From: Cytophagales bacterium
GTDB lineage: Bacteria; Bacteroidota; Bacteroidia; Cytophagales; Thermoflexibacteraceae
Direction: 5' to 3'
Assembly: GCA_013299115.1 (NCBI GenBank)
Contig: JAAFKA010000023.1
Span: 23,431-87,430 of the forward strand
Length of the DNA stretch: 64,000 nt
Under the pieces are notes generated by a model that saw nothing but the letters and a program-made list of their open reading frames with translations, did not search any database and was not told the DNA's origin. Positions within the stretch are counted from its first letter, which is position 1. Each line of letters starts with the position of its first letter. Shown one piece after another: positions 8,354-16,505 of the stretch. Position numbers and translations under genes: made by a program.

Positions 8354-10501
8354 ATGAAAAATAAGCAGGATAGTTTACAATTTAAGTTTGATATAAGCAC
8401 TTTTAAGTTGCTTGGTCGTGAACTTATTACAGATAAAATTACTGCCTTAGTAGAGTTGGTCAAAAATTGCTATGATGCCAATGCCCAAAATGTTTGGATT
8501 ACTTTTGAAAACAGCCTTGATTTCAAAAAAGGTAAAATTACTATTCAAGATGACGGAATTGGTATGAATAACAATGATATTCGAAATAAATGGATGGTTA
8601 TTGGTACGAATAGCAAACGTGAAAAGGATTTTTCCCCAGAACCTTATAACCGAAAATATGTAGGAGAAAAAGGTGTAGGTAGATTTGCAGTAGATAAATT
8701 AGGCTCAAAATTGGTCATGACCACCAAAAAAGCAGACGAAAAAGAAGCTGTTATTTTGACTATTGATTGGCGAGAATACGAGCAAAAGAATAAAATACAA
8801 AGTCTTTTCCCTTTCGATTCTCCAAAGAGGATTTTGTTTACAGATATAAAAAACAATTATGAAACTAAAATAATTTCTGACCAAACTAATGGAACGAAGT
8901 TAGAAATGACTTTTTATAATATTGAGCATATTTGGACTGATATAGATATTAGGCGTGCAGAAAAAGAACTTTCAAGGTTGCTTGTTCCATACGGAAAATT
9001 AAAATATCCGTTTAATATTTTTATCAGAAAATCAGAAAATGTAGATTTTGAGCAAATCAAAGTAGCTGCCTTAGATAAACACGCAACTTATAGTTTTCAT
9101 TTGGATTTTGATTTTGAAAATAATACACAACAAATAGCTAAATTTGACAAGGAAACAGGAGAATTAAAAGTTATTGAAAGCAAAATAGAGAATTTTGGAG
9201 GTATTATTCTTGATTTTCATTATTATGACGAAAATGCCAAACGCAGATTTAAAGATACCTATAAAAACTATGATATTGATGGCGTAAAAGTATATCGAGA
9301 TGGTGTATTAACAACTCCTTGTGCTGAAGTTTCAGATACCATTAATAAACAACGAGATATTTTTGGGCTTGATAAAAGACGTTATGGTGGTTTTTTCGAC
9401 AAAGTAAGTAGTCGGGACTTGATTATTATTGTGCAAATAAGCAAAAATAATAATCCGAATATTATAGACGCAACTAATCGTCAGGACTTTATAGAGAACG
9501 AGGAAAGTAAATTTTTTAAAGACTTCATTGTTAAACAAATTTTTGAATTTGAAAAGTCTTTAAAATCGGGCAAGAAAAAAAATGCTACAGACACTAAAAC
9601 ACAGTTGCAAGATTTTAGGTTAGATGTTAAAACTGTAAAAGATGAACTCAAAAATATATATCAAAATATTGAAAAGAATCAAAGTGCAGATAACTTGGTA
9701 TTAAAACCATTATTGGAAAATTTTGAACTACAACTTAATAAAATTTCAGAAACTACAAACAAGGCTTATAGACAAATAGAGCAACTACAAAAAGAGGAAG
9801 TTCGTAAAGATAACCTCTATTTGAGTCTGATGTCTTTGCAAAATTACTCGTTGGAAATTTCGCACATGGTAAGTATTGTAATCGGTAAAATTAAGCGTAA
9901 TGCGGAATATATTAGAGATAACATAGAAAAAACAGATAAAATTTCTAATAATATACGTTTTGCGAGCAATATTTTTATTGAAATGGAGAAGTTAGACAAA
10001 GGAGTAAAATTTTTATTAAGTTATGCTAACTCAAATAAAGAGGCAGAAGAGATTGATATCAAAAGTATGATAGAAAAACTGTTTTATGAACACTACAAAG
10101 ATATATTTCAGAATGAGGGAATTACACCCATTGTAGATATTCGAGATACATTTGTGTTTATACATAACTATAAGTTTTTTGAAGATATTTTCGAAAATTT
10201 AATCAACAACTCTATTAAAGCCTTAGTAGGTAGAGAAGACAAAATTATCAAATGTAGTACTAATATTGAAAAAAATAATTTTGTAATTATCTTTTCTGAT
10301 AATGGTATTGGTATTGCAGAAGATATAAAAGACCGTATTTTTGATATGTTTTTTACAACTACCTTAGACCAACAAGGTGCTGGCTTAGGCTTATATATTG
10401 TAGAAACTCGTTTAGCTTCTGTTAAAGGCAATATAGAATTAGTCAAACCTGAATTAAAACAAGGTGCAAGTTTCAAAATCACTATTCCCCTAACAAAATA
10501 A
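8354..10501 (+). CDS. Dual GHKL ATPase: MORC/HSP90-like domain plus histidine-kinase-like domain
   Basis: 715 residues. The N-terminal GHKL domain has an N-box ELVKNCYDAN (34-43), DDGIGM (66-71) and GEKGVGRFA (104-112), as in HATPase_c_3/MORC-like ATPases. A middle coiled region (about 400-600) holds EISHMV, which resembles a histidine-kinase H-box. A second GHKL domain fills the last ~110 residues: N-box NLINNSIKAL, G1 box DNGIGI and G2 box GAGLGL. GHKL/MORC ATPases are known near restriction-modification genes. Here it sits between a methyltransferase and a receiver-like gene, suggesting a sensor that signals by phosphotransfer or direct contact. Kinase activity is inferred. Confidence 0.85.
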   Translation: MKNKQDSLQFKFDISTFKLLGRELITDKITALVELVKNCYDANAQNVWITFENSLDFKKGKITIQDDGIGMNNNDIRNKWMVIGTNSKREKDFSPEPYNRKYVGEKGVGRFAVDKLGSKLVMTTKKADEKEAVILTIDWREYEQKNKIQSLFPFDSPKRILFTDIKNNYETKIISDQTNGTKLEMTFYNIEHIWTDIDIRRAEKELSRLLVPYGKLKYPFNIFIRKSENVDFEQIKVAALDKHATYSFHLDFDFENNTQQIAKFDKETGELKVIESKIENFGGIILDFHYYDENAKRRFKDTYKNYDIDGVKVYRDGVLTTPCAEVSDTINKQRDIFGLDKRRYGGFFDKVSSRDLIIIVQISKNNNPNIIDATNRQDFIENEESKFFKDFIVKQIFEFEKSLKSGKKKNATDTKTQLQDFRLDVKTVKDELKNIYQNIEKNQSADNLVLKPLLENFELQLNKISETTNKAYRQIEQLQKEEVRKDNLYLSLMSLQNYSLEISHMVSIVIGKIKRNAEYIRDNIEKTDKISNNIRFASNIFIEMEKLDKGVKFLLSYANSNKEAEEIDIKSMIEKLFYEHYKDIFQNEGITPIVDIRDTFVFIHNYKFFEDIFENLINNSIKALVGREDKIIKCSTNIEKNNFVIIFSDNGIGIAEDIKDRIFDMFFTTTLDQQGAGLGLYIVETRLASVKGNIELVKPELKQGASFKITIPLTK

Positions 10502-10507
10502 TCAGTT

Positions 10508-10932
10508 ATGGTACTGTCTAAATCTAAAACACATATCATCATCGTTGATGATGATATGAAAGAAGATGATGTAGAGGTAGAAACTCTAAAAGAGTATTAC
10601 CAAAATGTACATTTATTTCCTCGAGGAAAGTTAATGGTTTTATTGGTAAAAGAGTTTCAATAAAAGAGTTTATAGATAAAGTGCATGAAGTAGAAAAAGT
10701 CTATATCAGGGACAATGGCATTGCGTCAGCTTTGGAGGCGTGGATTTATAGACAAGAAAGAGATAAATTAGACAAGCCATATTTAATTGAGGCAAATGGC
10801 AAAGTATATACCTTAAATGATTTGTTGCGTGAAATTCGTTTGCAAACAGAGGTAGGTAGAAAATTTGAAAAAGATGCTTACGATATGTTAATTGATATTT
10901 TAATTGATAAACAAGCAGCAAACAATGACTAA
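10508..10932 (+). CDS. Receiver-like regulatory protein, frameshifted near 10625
   Basis: The frame from the ATG at 10508 begins THIIIVDDDMKEDD, like the first strand and acidic pocket of a response-regulator receiver, but stops at 10663. From about 10624 a second frame continues without a gap in sense (KVNGFIGKRVSIKEF...), ending at 10932 with a domain containing GKVYTLNDLLREIRLQTEVG. One base appears to be missing around 10622-10632, in a stretch (GAGGAAAG) that is not a good slippery site. The canonical phospho-acceptor strand is not obvious, so the receiver may be degenerate. It begins 6 bp after the GHKL gene. Either a recent mutation, a sequencing error, or less likely programmed. Confidence 0.6.
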
Positions 10933-11554
10933 CGTACATACAATTTTTGCTTTTGATACTGCCGATAGTAGTATGGGAAGATTTTTTGATAATGCTCTTT
11001 TAGATTTATTGCACTATTTCAATAGTAGAGTTCCTAAACAATCTTATTATCAAGCTGTTGCTAATGATTTTGATAGAGCTTTTATTGAAAATATAATTAG
11101 TTCTTTAAACGAAAAACCGTTTTTGTTTATAGCATATTCTCATGGTGAAACTACCGCCATAATTTGTCGAGATGATTATAATAAAGTGGTTATAGCAAAA
11201 GGTATAAACTGTTATTTGTTAGCAAATTCTTTTGTTTATACATTCTGTTGTGAAATAGGAAAAGAGCTTGGTGAACATTTAGTAGCACAAAATGCTATGA
11301 CTTTTATAGGTTATGATAAAAAAGTTGGTTACATACCTAATTATGAACAAGAATTTATAGATTGTGCAAACTTTGCGGTAAAAGAATTTTTAACAGGTAA
11401 TACTATTGGAGAGGCTTTAGAAAAATCAAAAAAATACCATAATCAAATTCGGGATACGATTAAAGACCCTCTTGCTAAAATAACAATAAGTAGCAATAAA
11501 AATTCAATGGTTTTGTTTGGTAATTCAAAATTAGTAATCAATGATTTTATCTAA
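10925..11554 (+). CDS. CHAT/caspase-like (clan CD) protease
   Basis: 209 residues from the ATG at 10925, which overlaps the previous stop by 8 bp; a start at 10904 is possible. The strand FLFIAYSHGE carries His73 in an S-H-G motif and FVYTFCCEIG carries Cys108/109, the His-Cys dyad layout of clan CD peptidases. After the Cys, HLVAQNAMTFIGYDKKV matches the CHAT pattern in which a helix precedes the V-I-G-x-x-W-x-V-D strand, and FAVKEFLTGNTIGEAL matches the usual CHAT end with GKSVAEAL. Such proteases act as effectors in prokaryotic immunity and cell death. It is the last gene of the operon. The family call is from motifs only. Confidence 0.75.
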   Translation: MTNVHTIFAFDTADSSMGRFFDNALLDLLHYFNSRVPKQSYYQAVANDFDRAFIENIISSLNEKPFLFIAYSHGETTAIICRDDYNKVVIAKGINCYLLANSFVYTFCCEIGKELGEHLVAQNAMTFIGYDKKVGYIPNYEQEFIDCANFAVKEFLTGNTIGEALEKSKKYHNQIRDTIKDPLAKITISSNKNSMVLFGNSKLVINDFI

Positions 11555-11576
11555 CCCCTGCAAATGCCAAAAATCC

Positions 11577-11837
11577 TTATACCACCACATTCCAATCTTT
11601 TTTATAGCCCCTCAAATTGGTAGTTTTGTGATTACTCCGTTCTTGGTTGTAGATAATGGTAAAAAACAAAGTGCCTTTTCCGTTCTTTTCGTTGTGCTTT
11701 TCCTTGTCGGTGTCAGCATAGAAATAAAACCGAACTATGGGCAATCTTTCAGGCAAAGTCCGTTTGTTGTTTGGCAACAATTTGCTATCTTTGTCTTGCA
11801 AAGTAGTTATTTTAACACTAAACTTTTGAGTTTTCAC
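11577..11837 (-). pseudogene. Possible N-terminal fragment of a tyrosine recombinase (arm-binding domain)
   Basis: An 86-codon frame with a GTG start. The beginning KTQKFSVKI and the end TIIYNQERSN...KKDWN loosely match the arm DNA-binding domain of Bacteroidota integrases. No catalytic domain follows. It lies 22 bp beyond the end of the island, where a relic integrase would make sense. Against it, a strong promoter for the opposite strand (11763-11793) lies inside the frame. Weak call. Confidence 0.3.
11763..11793 (+). promoter_or_regulatory. Canonical Bacteroidota promoter
   Basis: TTTG (11763-11766), exactly 19 bp, then TATCTTTG (11786-11793), about 60 bp upstream of the gene at 11857. 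This matches the consensus perfectly. Confidence 0.75.
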
Positions 11838-11856
11838 GTTTTAAATTTTTACAATT

Positions 11857-12339
11857 ATGGTAGCAACAAAATTAAATACAGTGCAACTGCAACTTTTACA
11901 GTTGTTTGCTCGCCAAATGGCAGAAAACGAATTGGCAGAGGTCAAAGCTATGTTGGTGGCTTATTATGACCGCAAAATAACAGAGGAGGCAGACCAATTA
12001 TGGGAACAAAAAGGTATGACAGCCAACACGATGAATGACTTACTAAATACACACATTCGCAGCCCTTACAACCCACAATTAGGCAGGTTTTATTCGCCTA
12101 CATTAGCCGAAAATGTACTAAAATTGCTTATCAATATTCCCAAAATAGAAAAAGTAGATTTATATTTTAATTGGAATTTGATAAGCAATGATGCAGACGA
12201 TAATAAGTTTGTGGACTGTGCCATTGCTTGTGGTGCAGACTACATTGTTACGCATGACAAGCATTTTAGGGTTTTGAAAGACATACCTTTTCCCAAAGTG
12301 AATTGTCTTAGTATTGATGAATTAAAGGAAATTTTATAG
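11857..12339 (+). pseudogene. Antitoxin fused to the C-terminal half of a PIN toxin
   Basis: 160 residues in one frame. Residues about 5-65 resemble the antitoxin at 47236-47460 (LNTVQLQLLQLFARQMAENEL against LSNVQLELL...). Residues about 70-160 resemble the C-terminal half of the PIN_3 toxin at 47466-47879, including DDNKFVDCAIACGA and VTHDKHF. The first part of a PIN domain, with LDTN and the conserved Glu, is absent, so a deletion has joined antitoxin and toxin in frame and removed the nuclease active site. It may still be expressed from the promoter at 11763 and could act as an antitoxin. Confidence 0.75.
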
Positions 12340-12395
12340 TTTTTCCGTTTTGTAAATCCTTGTCAATGAATAGTTTAATGCTAAATTTTTGAGTT

Positions 12396-12530
12396 ATGGA
12401 AAATCTTATTTTAGTATCTAAATTTTCTGTTTTGAGTGCAGAACTGCAACAAGAAGTTTTGAATTTCTTGGACTATTTGGCACAAAAACAGCAAAAAACA
12501 CAAGCCACTGCACCACAAAGCCCCCTTTGA
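12396..12530 (+). pseudogene. Short DUF2281/VapB-like antitoxin fragment
   Basis: A 44-codon frame beginning MENLILVSKFSVLSAELQQ and continuing EVLNFLDYLAQKQQ, a pattern like the DUF2281 antitoxin-type domain (L-P-x-E-x-Q-x-E-V-L-x-F-I-x-F-L). DUF2281 proteins normally run on into a DNA- or toxin-binding tail, which is absent here because a TGA follows. No toxin is next to it. Probably a remnant in the same toxin-antitoxin scrapyard as 11857-12339. Confidence 0.45.
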
Positions 12531-12671
12531 TAGAATTTTGATAACACAAGCTATTAGCGAAAACGCAGATTCAAAAGAAAAAAATAATCAATAAATTGCC
12601 AATCGCCAACTTTACACTTACCTTTGTTTACATTCATTTTGTTTACGTTCACTTGGCAAAACTACGCACCC

Positions 12672-13412
12672 ATGAAATTCTTTTCTGAACTCAAAGATTT
12701 GCTTTTTATAGATATAGAAACTGTTGGCGTGGCTGCCACTTACGAGGAGTTAGACCCTACTTTACAGGCTTTTTGGGCAAGAAAAATGGATTATGCCCTC
12801 TCTGAACAAGTTACGGCTGCTGAGTTGTACCACCAAAAGGCTGGTCTATTAGCAGAATTTGGAAAAGTAATTGTCATTGGATTGGGCTATTTTTACCAAA
12901 ATAAAGAGGACAATACAGATTGGGGTTTGCGTATCAAAACCTTGGTTGGTACTAACGAAAAAGAGTTATTGGCAGAGTTTGCAGGTTTAATTTCGCATAA
13001 ATTTGGCAGTCGCAGTCGACTGGTAGCCCACAACGGCAGAGAATTTGACTACCCGTTTTTGTGCCGTAGGTTTTTGATTAATCAACTCGAAATTCCAAAA
13101 ACTCTGCAAACAGCCCAACGTAAGGCATGGGACAGCCCTCACATAGACACAATGGAAATGTGGCGGTTTGGTGACAGGCGAAATTTTACTTCTCTTCGAT
13201 TGTTGGCTCATTTGCTTGGCGTGGCACCTTGTGCAGATATGGAAATAGACGGCACAAAAGTTCACCAAATTTATTATCAAGAACAAGAACTCACACGCAT
13301 AGCCACTTACTGCCGTTGTGACGTGCGAATGACTGCGGAAATTTATCTGAAAATTAGAAATTTGCCACTATTGAATCCTGATAAAATAGTGGAGGTAGTA
13401 AATAATAATTAG
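12672..13412 (+). CDS. DEDD-type 3'-5' exonuclease (PolB-like exonuclease domain)
   Basis: 246 residues from the ATG at 12672, chosen because the conserved strand begins at once (MKFFSELKDLLFIDIET); a longer start at 12624 is less likely. Exo I motif D14-I-E16, Exo II HNGREFDYPFL and Exo III YCRCDV (C-terminal third) match the stand-alone 'predicted 3'-5' exonuclease related to the PolB exonuclease domain'. The family degrades DNA from the 3' end. It is monocistronic and ends just before a MITE-like repeat. Confidence 0.85.
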   Translation: MKFFSELKDLLFIDIETVGVAATYEELDPTLQAFWARKMDYALSEQVTAAELYHQKAGLLAEFGKVIVIGLGYFYQNKEDNTDWGLRIKTLVGTNEKELLAEFAGLISHKFGSRSRLVAHNGREFDYPFLCRRFLINQLEIPKTLQTAQRKAWDSPHIDTMEMWRFGDRRNFTSLRLLAHLLGVAPCADMEIDGTKVHQIYYQEQELTRIATYCRCDVRMTAEIYLKIRNLPLLNPDKIVEVVNNN

Positions 13413-13425
13413 TAGTTAAAATTAA

Positions 13426-13548
13426 TGGTTGTTCGACAATTTTTGTGGAAACGTAGGACTTTGATTTATCAAAGACCCTTTTGGGCAAAGCATTTGATAA
13501 ATCATAAGCCTACATTATTCTCATTTCACAAAAATTGTTGGACAACCA
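13426..13548. repeat. MITE-like palindromic element, family 1 copy 1
   Basis: Ends TGGTTGTTCGACAATTTTTG and its near-complement CAAAAATTGTTGGACAACCA form an inverted repeat, and an inner pair (GATTTATCAAA / TTTGATAAATC) is nested inside. A related element in opposite orientation is at 22239-22364. No reading frame. It sits between the convergent exonuclease and DnaJ genes. Confidence 0.85.
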
Positions 13549-13600
13549 AATTAATAGGTAATAGAGTAAAATTAGTTTATACGGTTTCAATATGAACAAC

Positions 13601-14206
13601 TTATACTTTCAACAGATACAAACCTGCATAATACACCGCAGCACAGGCAACAAAACCCAGCAAAATACTCAATAGTTGCAGAGTTAATTCGCCAATTCCC
13701 CACTGCGAAGTACCAATAAAATCATTTCCACACTGGTCGCAATGGTGCAAGTTGAGCAGTAAAGGCACGTAATTAATGCCGTGCAATTCCTTGTGTTTGT
13801 GTATTTTTCTTAGTTCTTGGTTGCCACAATTTGGACAAGTAGCAGCCACTATTCTTTTGCCTTCGTATTGGAGGTTGTATTGCAACTTTTTTTCTTGCCT
13901 GCGAGCAGCATCAGTCGCATCTTGTTGTGCTTTTTTGGGATTGGTATAAAAAGCATTTTTTTCGTAAGGCGGAAAATTATAGTCGTCTTGCGGGTGAGGT
14001 CGGTGGTAGTTGGGCTTATTTACCTCCTGTTTCCAATCTGCCAATGCTTGGTAAGCCTCCGTAATTTCTCTGAATCTTTGGGCAGCCTCCGCATTATCGG
14101 GGTTTCTATCGGGGTGATAAACCAAAGCCAACTTGCGATAAGCTGCTTTAATGTCGGTCAGACTTGCCTGTGGCGGCAGACCTAAACGGTGGAAATATTG
14201 ATTCAT
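13601..14206 (-). CDS. J-domain protein with zinc-ribbon and membrane anchor
   Basis: 201 residues. A J-domain occupies 1-65 with the catalytic HPD (about 31-33), which stimulates an Hsp70 ATPase. A central polar stretch rich in Tyr/Pro follows, then a CxxC...CxxC zinc-ribbon (CPNCG about 123, CDQCG about 154), then a hydrophobic C-terminal segment (about 175-198) that probably anchors it in the membrane. It is not a canonical DnaJ because the G/F and four-repeat zinc regions are absent. Confidence 0.85.
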   Translation of the reverse strand: MNQYFHRLGLPPQASLTDIKAAYRKLALVYHPDRNPDNAEAAQRFREITEAYQALADWKQEVNKPNYHRPHPQDDYNFPPYEKNAFYTNPKKAQQDATDAARRQEKKLQYNLQYEGKRIVAATCPNCGNQELRKIHKHKELHGINYVPLLLNLHHCDQCGNDFIGTSQWGIGELTLQLLSILLGFVACAAVYYAGLYLLKV

Positions 14207-14253
14207 AACTCGTGAAGTTGGCTATTCATTTCTTATAACTCCTTGAATACCAA

Positions 14254-14282
14254 TTATCGGACACTTTAAAAGTGTCCGATAA
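14254..14282. terminator. Palindrome TTATCGGACACTTT, terminator or repeat family 2
   Basis: A perfect 14-bp inverted repeat with a 1-base centre lies upstream of the J-domain gene (start 14206) and downstream of the membrane fusion gene on the other side. The same palindrome recurs at 31728-31755, so it is a dispersed repeat as well as a possible terminator. Confidence 0.7.
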
Positions 14283-14297
14283 ATTTGTACTACTGCC

Positions 14298-15683
14298 TTA
14301 CTCCTCCTCTTTCTTCTCTTTTTTCTTGTCTTTTTCTTGCAACTTCACTTTGCTGCCATCTTTCAACTTTTTAGAAACAGCCTGAAAAGGTGCAACAATT
14401 ACCTCGTCATTTTCTTGCAAACCCGACAGAATTTCTATGTTGTCGAAATCGCTAATCCCTGTTTTGACCTCCACCATTTTTGCCTCGCCGTTTCGCATCA
14501 CAAAAACCACTTCTTTCAACTCCTCGGTCAAACTTGTTTTTTTGTTTTCGGTTTCAGCAGCAGGTTTATTATCGGGATTTTCGTCTTTGGTTTCGCCTTT
14601 TTCTGCCAATTTGGGGTTGCGTGTGGTAACGGCAGCCAAAGGCACTACCAAAATATTGTCTTTTCGTCTGGTCAATATCTCTACGCTGGCAGTCATACCT
14701 GGGCGGAAAGGTGTTTTCTTGCCTTCGTTAATCAAGTTTTGGTACGACTCTTTCAAAATTCTAATCTTAACCTCAAACTCTGTTACGCCATCGGTGCTGG
14801 TTGCCAATCCTTCTTTTGCACTGTTGGCAATGGCTGTTACCACACCTTTAAATTTTTGCCCTGTGTAGGCATAAGCATCTACATCTACCAAAGCCGTATC
14901 TCCCAATTTGACCCGAATAATGTCGTTTTCGTTTACATCTACCCGAACTTCCATGATGCTAAGGTCGGCTATGCGTAGCATTTCTGTTCCCGCCATTTGC
15001 ACCGTACCCACCACTCTTTCGCCTTTTTTAACCAACAATTTGGAAATTATGCCCTCCATTGGTGCCATTACAGTCGTTAGTGAAAGATTTTCTTGGGCTT
15101 CTTTTACAGAAGCAGCAGCCCCTTCTACTGTAAAACGGGCAGCATCTATGCTTTTCTTGGCAGCATTGTAGTCGGCTTGCGAACCCTCATAGTTTGCTTT
15201 CGAGGTTTCCAATTCGGCTTGCGAGGCTACTTTGAGTTCAAACAATTTTTTTACCCTCTCATATTCACTGCGAGTTCTCTCTATCTGTGCTTCAGATTGT
15301 TTGAGCCTTGCGGTAGTCTGTTCGAGGTTTGCTCTTTGTCCGTTGAGCGTAGCCGAAGTTCTGTTTACAATGGATTGGTAGTTATCGGGGCGGATTTTGA
15401 GCAATAATTGCCCTTTTTGCACCGAGTCCCCTTCTTTTATCCAAAGTTCTCTGATTTCGCCTGATACGTCAGGAGCTAATTTTACCTCGACTTCGGGCTG
15501 CACCTTGCCCGATGCACTTACCTTTTCGGTAATAGATTGGCGTGCAGCTTTGGCTGTGGTAACTTCTATTTCCTTTTTGCCACCAATCCAGCCTTGTTTT
15601 TTGGCTACAATGCCTGCAATGATGAGCAAAACGAGAAGCCCACCACCTATGTACAACCATTTTTTGTTATTATTTTTTGCCAT
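14298..15683 (-). CDS. RND/MacA-type efflux periplasmic adaptor (membrane fusion protein)
   Basis: 461 residues. An N-terminal membrane anchor (about 8-27, LYIGGGLLVLLIIAGIV) is followed by a split lipoyl domain (VSGEIRELWIKEGDSVQKGQ, about 74-93), a long coiled-coil hairpin (about 105-200) and beta-barrel domains, ending in a Lys/Glu-rich tail. This is the HlyD/AcrA/MacA adaptor layout, linking an inner-membrane pump to TolC. No pump or TolC gene is in the window; upstream is rfbF on the same strand. An insertion rich in Lys/Glu/Asn (about 365-390) is unusual. Confidence 0.9.
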   Translation of the reverse strand: MAKNNNKKWLYIGGGLLVLLIIAGIVAKKQGWIGGKKEIEVTTAKAARQSITEKVSASGKVQPEVEVKLAPDVSGEIRELWIKEGDSVQKGQLLLKIRPDNYQSIVNRTSATLNGQRANLEQTTARLKQSEAQIERTRSEYERVKKLFELKVASQAELETSKANYEGSQADYNAAKKSIDAARFTVEGAAASVKEAQENLSLTTVMAPMEGIISKLLVKKGERVVGTVQMAGTEMLRIADLSIMEVRVDVNENDIIRVKLGDTALVDVDAYAYTGQKFKGVVTAIANSAKEGLATSTDGVTEFEVKIRILKESYQNLINEGKKTPFRPGMTASVEILTRRKDNILVVPLAAVTTRNPKLAEKGETKDENPDNKPAAETENKKTSLTEELKEVVFVMRNGEAKMVEVKTGISDFDNIEILSGLQENDEVIVAPFQAVSKKLKDGSKVKLQEKDKKKEKKEEE

Positions 15684-15725
15684 TTGTATAAATATGAAAT
15701 ATCCTATATGAAATATGAAAAAAAA

Positions 15726-16505
15726 TTACCAAACTTTCCACGCTGCTTGATTGGTTTCCCAGAGTTGTTCCAATTCGTTTTTGTCCCGCAAAGCATCCAT
15801 ACACTTCCAGAAACCATGATGTTTGTAAGCAACCAATTGCCTATCTTGGGTTAGGTCGTGCAAAGGGTCGTCTTCCCACATTTGCATATCGGCATCTTTG
15901 CTCAAATAGTTGATAATTTCGGGTTTGAGAACAAAAAAACCGCCATTTATCCAGCCTTCATCTCCCTTCAATTTTTCTTTGAAAATATCAACATCATTGC
16001 TGTTGTCGTCTATGGACATCACTCCAAAACGTCCTGCGGGTTGAATGGCTGTAACCGTTGCCAATTTACCATGTTGTTTGTGAAATTTTAGCAATTCGTG
16101 CAAATTGACATCTGCCACGCCATCTCCATAAGTGAGCATAAAGTCCTCATTGCCAATGTGGTGCATCACTCTTTTAAGCCTCCCTGCTGTGCGGGTGTGC
16201 AGCCCTGTGTCCACCAGCGTAACTTTAAAATCTTCGGCATTGGTTTGGTGTATTTCCAATTTGTTGGTTTTCAAATCTATGCTCACATCAGAGTTATAGA
16301 GAAAATAATTGAGAAAATACTCCTTAATCACATAGCCTTTGTAACCTAAGCAAATAATAAAATCATTGAACCCATAATGTCTATAGATTTTCATAATGTG
16401 CCATAACATGGGCTTTTCGCCTATATTTATCATAGGCTTAGGTTTGAGGTGCGACTCTTCGGAGATACGAGTACCCATTCCTCCTGCAAAAATTACGACT
16501 TTCAT
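15726..16505 (-). CDS. rfbF: Glucose-1-phosphate cytidylyltransferase
   Basis: 259 residues from the ATG at 16505, which overlaps the preceding TGA as ATGA. MKVVIFAGGMGTRISEESHL is the nucleotidyltransferase signature of RfbF, and KPKPMINIGEKPMLWHIMK and GFWKCMDALRDK are characteristic. It makes CDP-glucose from CTP and glucose-1-phosphate, the first step to CDP-linked 3,6-dideoxyhexoses of surface polysaccharide. The coupled upstream gene is an O-antigen-type ABC ATPase, consistent with a surface polysaccharide role. The downstream CDP-glucose dehydratase gene is not here. Confidence 0.93.
   Translation of the reverse strand: MKVVIFAGGMGTRISEESHLKPKPMINIGEKPMLWHIMKIYRHYGFNDFIICLGYKGYVIKEYFLNYFLYNSDVSIDLKTNKLEIHQTNAEDFKVTLVDTGLHTRTAGRLKRVMHHIGNEDFMLTYGDGVADVNLHELLKFHKQHGKLATVTAIQPAGRFGVMSIDDNSNDVDIFKEKLKGDEGWINGGFFVLKPEIINYLSKDADMQMWEDDPLHDLTQDRQLVAYKHHGFWKCMDALRDKNELEQLWETNQAAWKVW

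Noticed and set aside
10622..10632. Programmed -1 frameshift site in the receiver-like gene
   Set aside because: No X-XXY-YYZ slippery heptamer or clear downstream hairpin is seen; mutation or error is more likely.
11541..11969. Plus-strand open frame of 142 codons after the CHAT gene
   Set aside because: Low-complexity hydrophobic translation, overlaps the promoter at 11763 and the better-supported gene at 11857.
14337..15854. Several plus-strand open frames of 87-213 codons opposite the membrane fusion gene
   Set aside because: All lie within the antisense of a well-conserved adaptor gene and show Phe/Cys-rich shadow composition.
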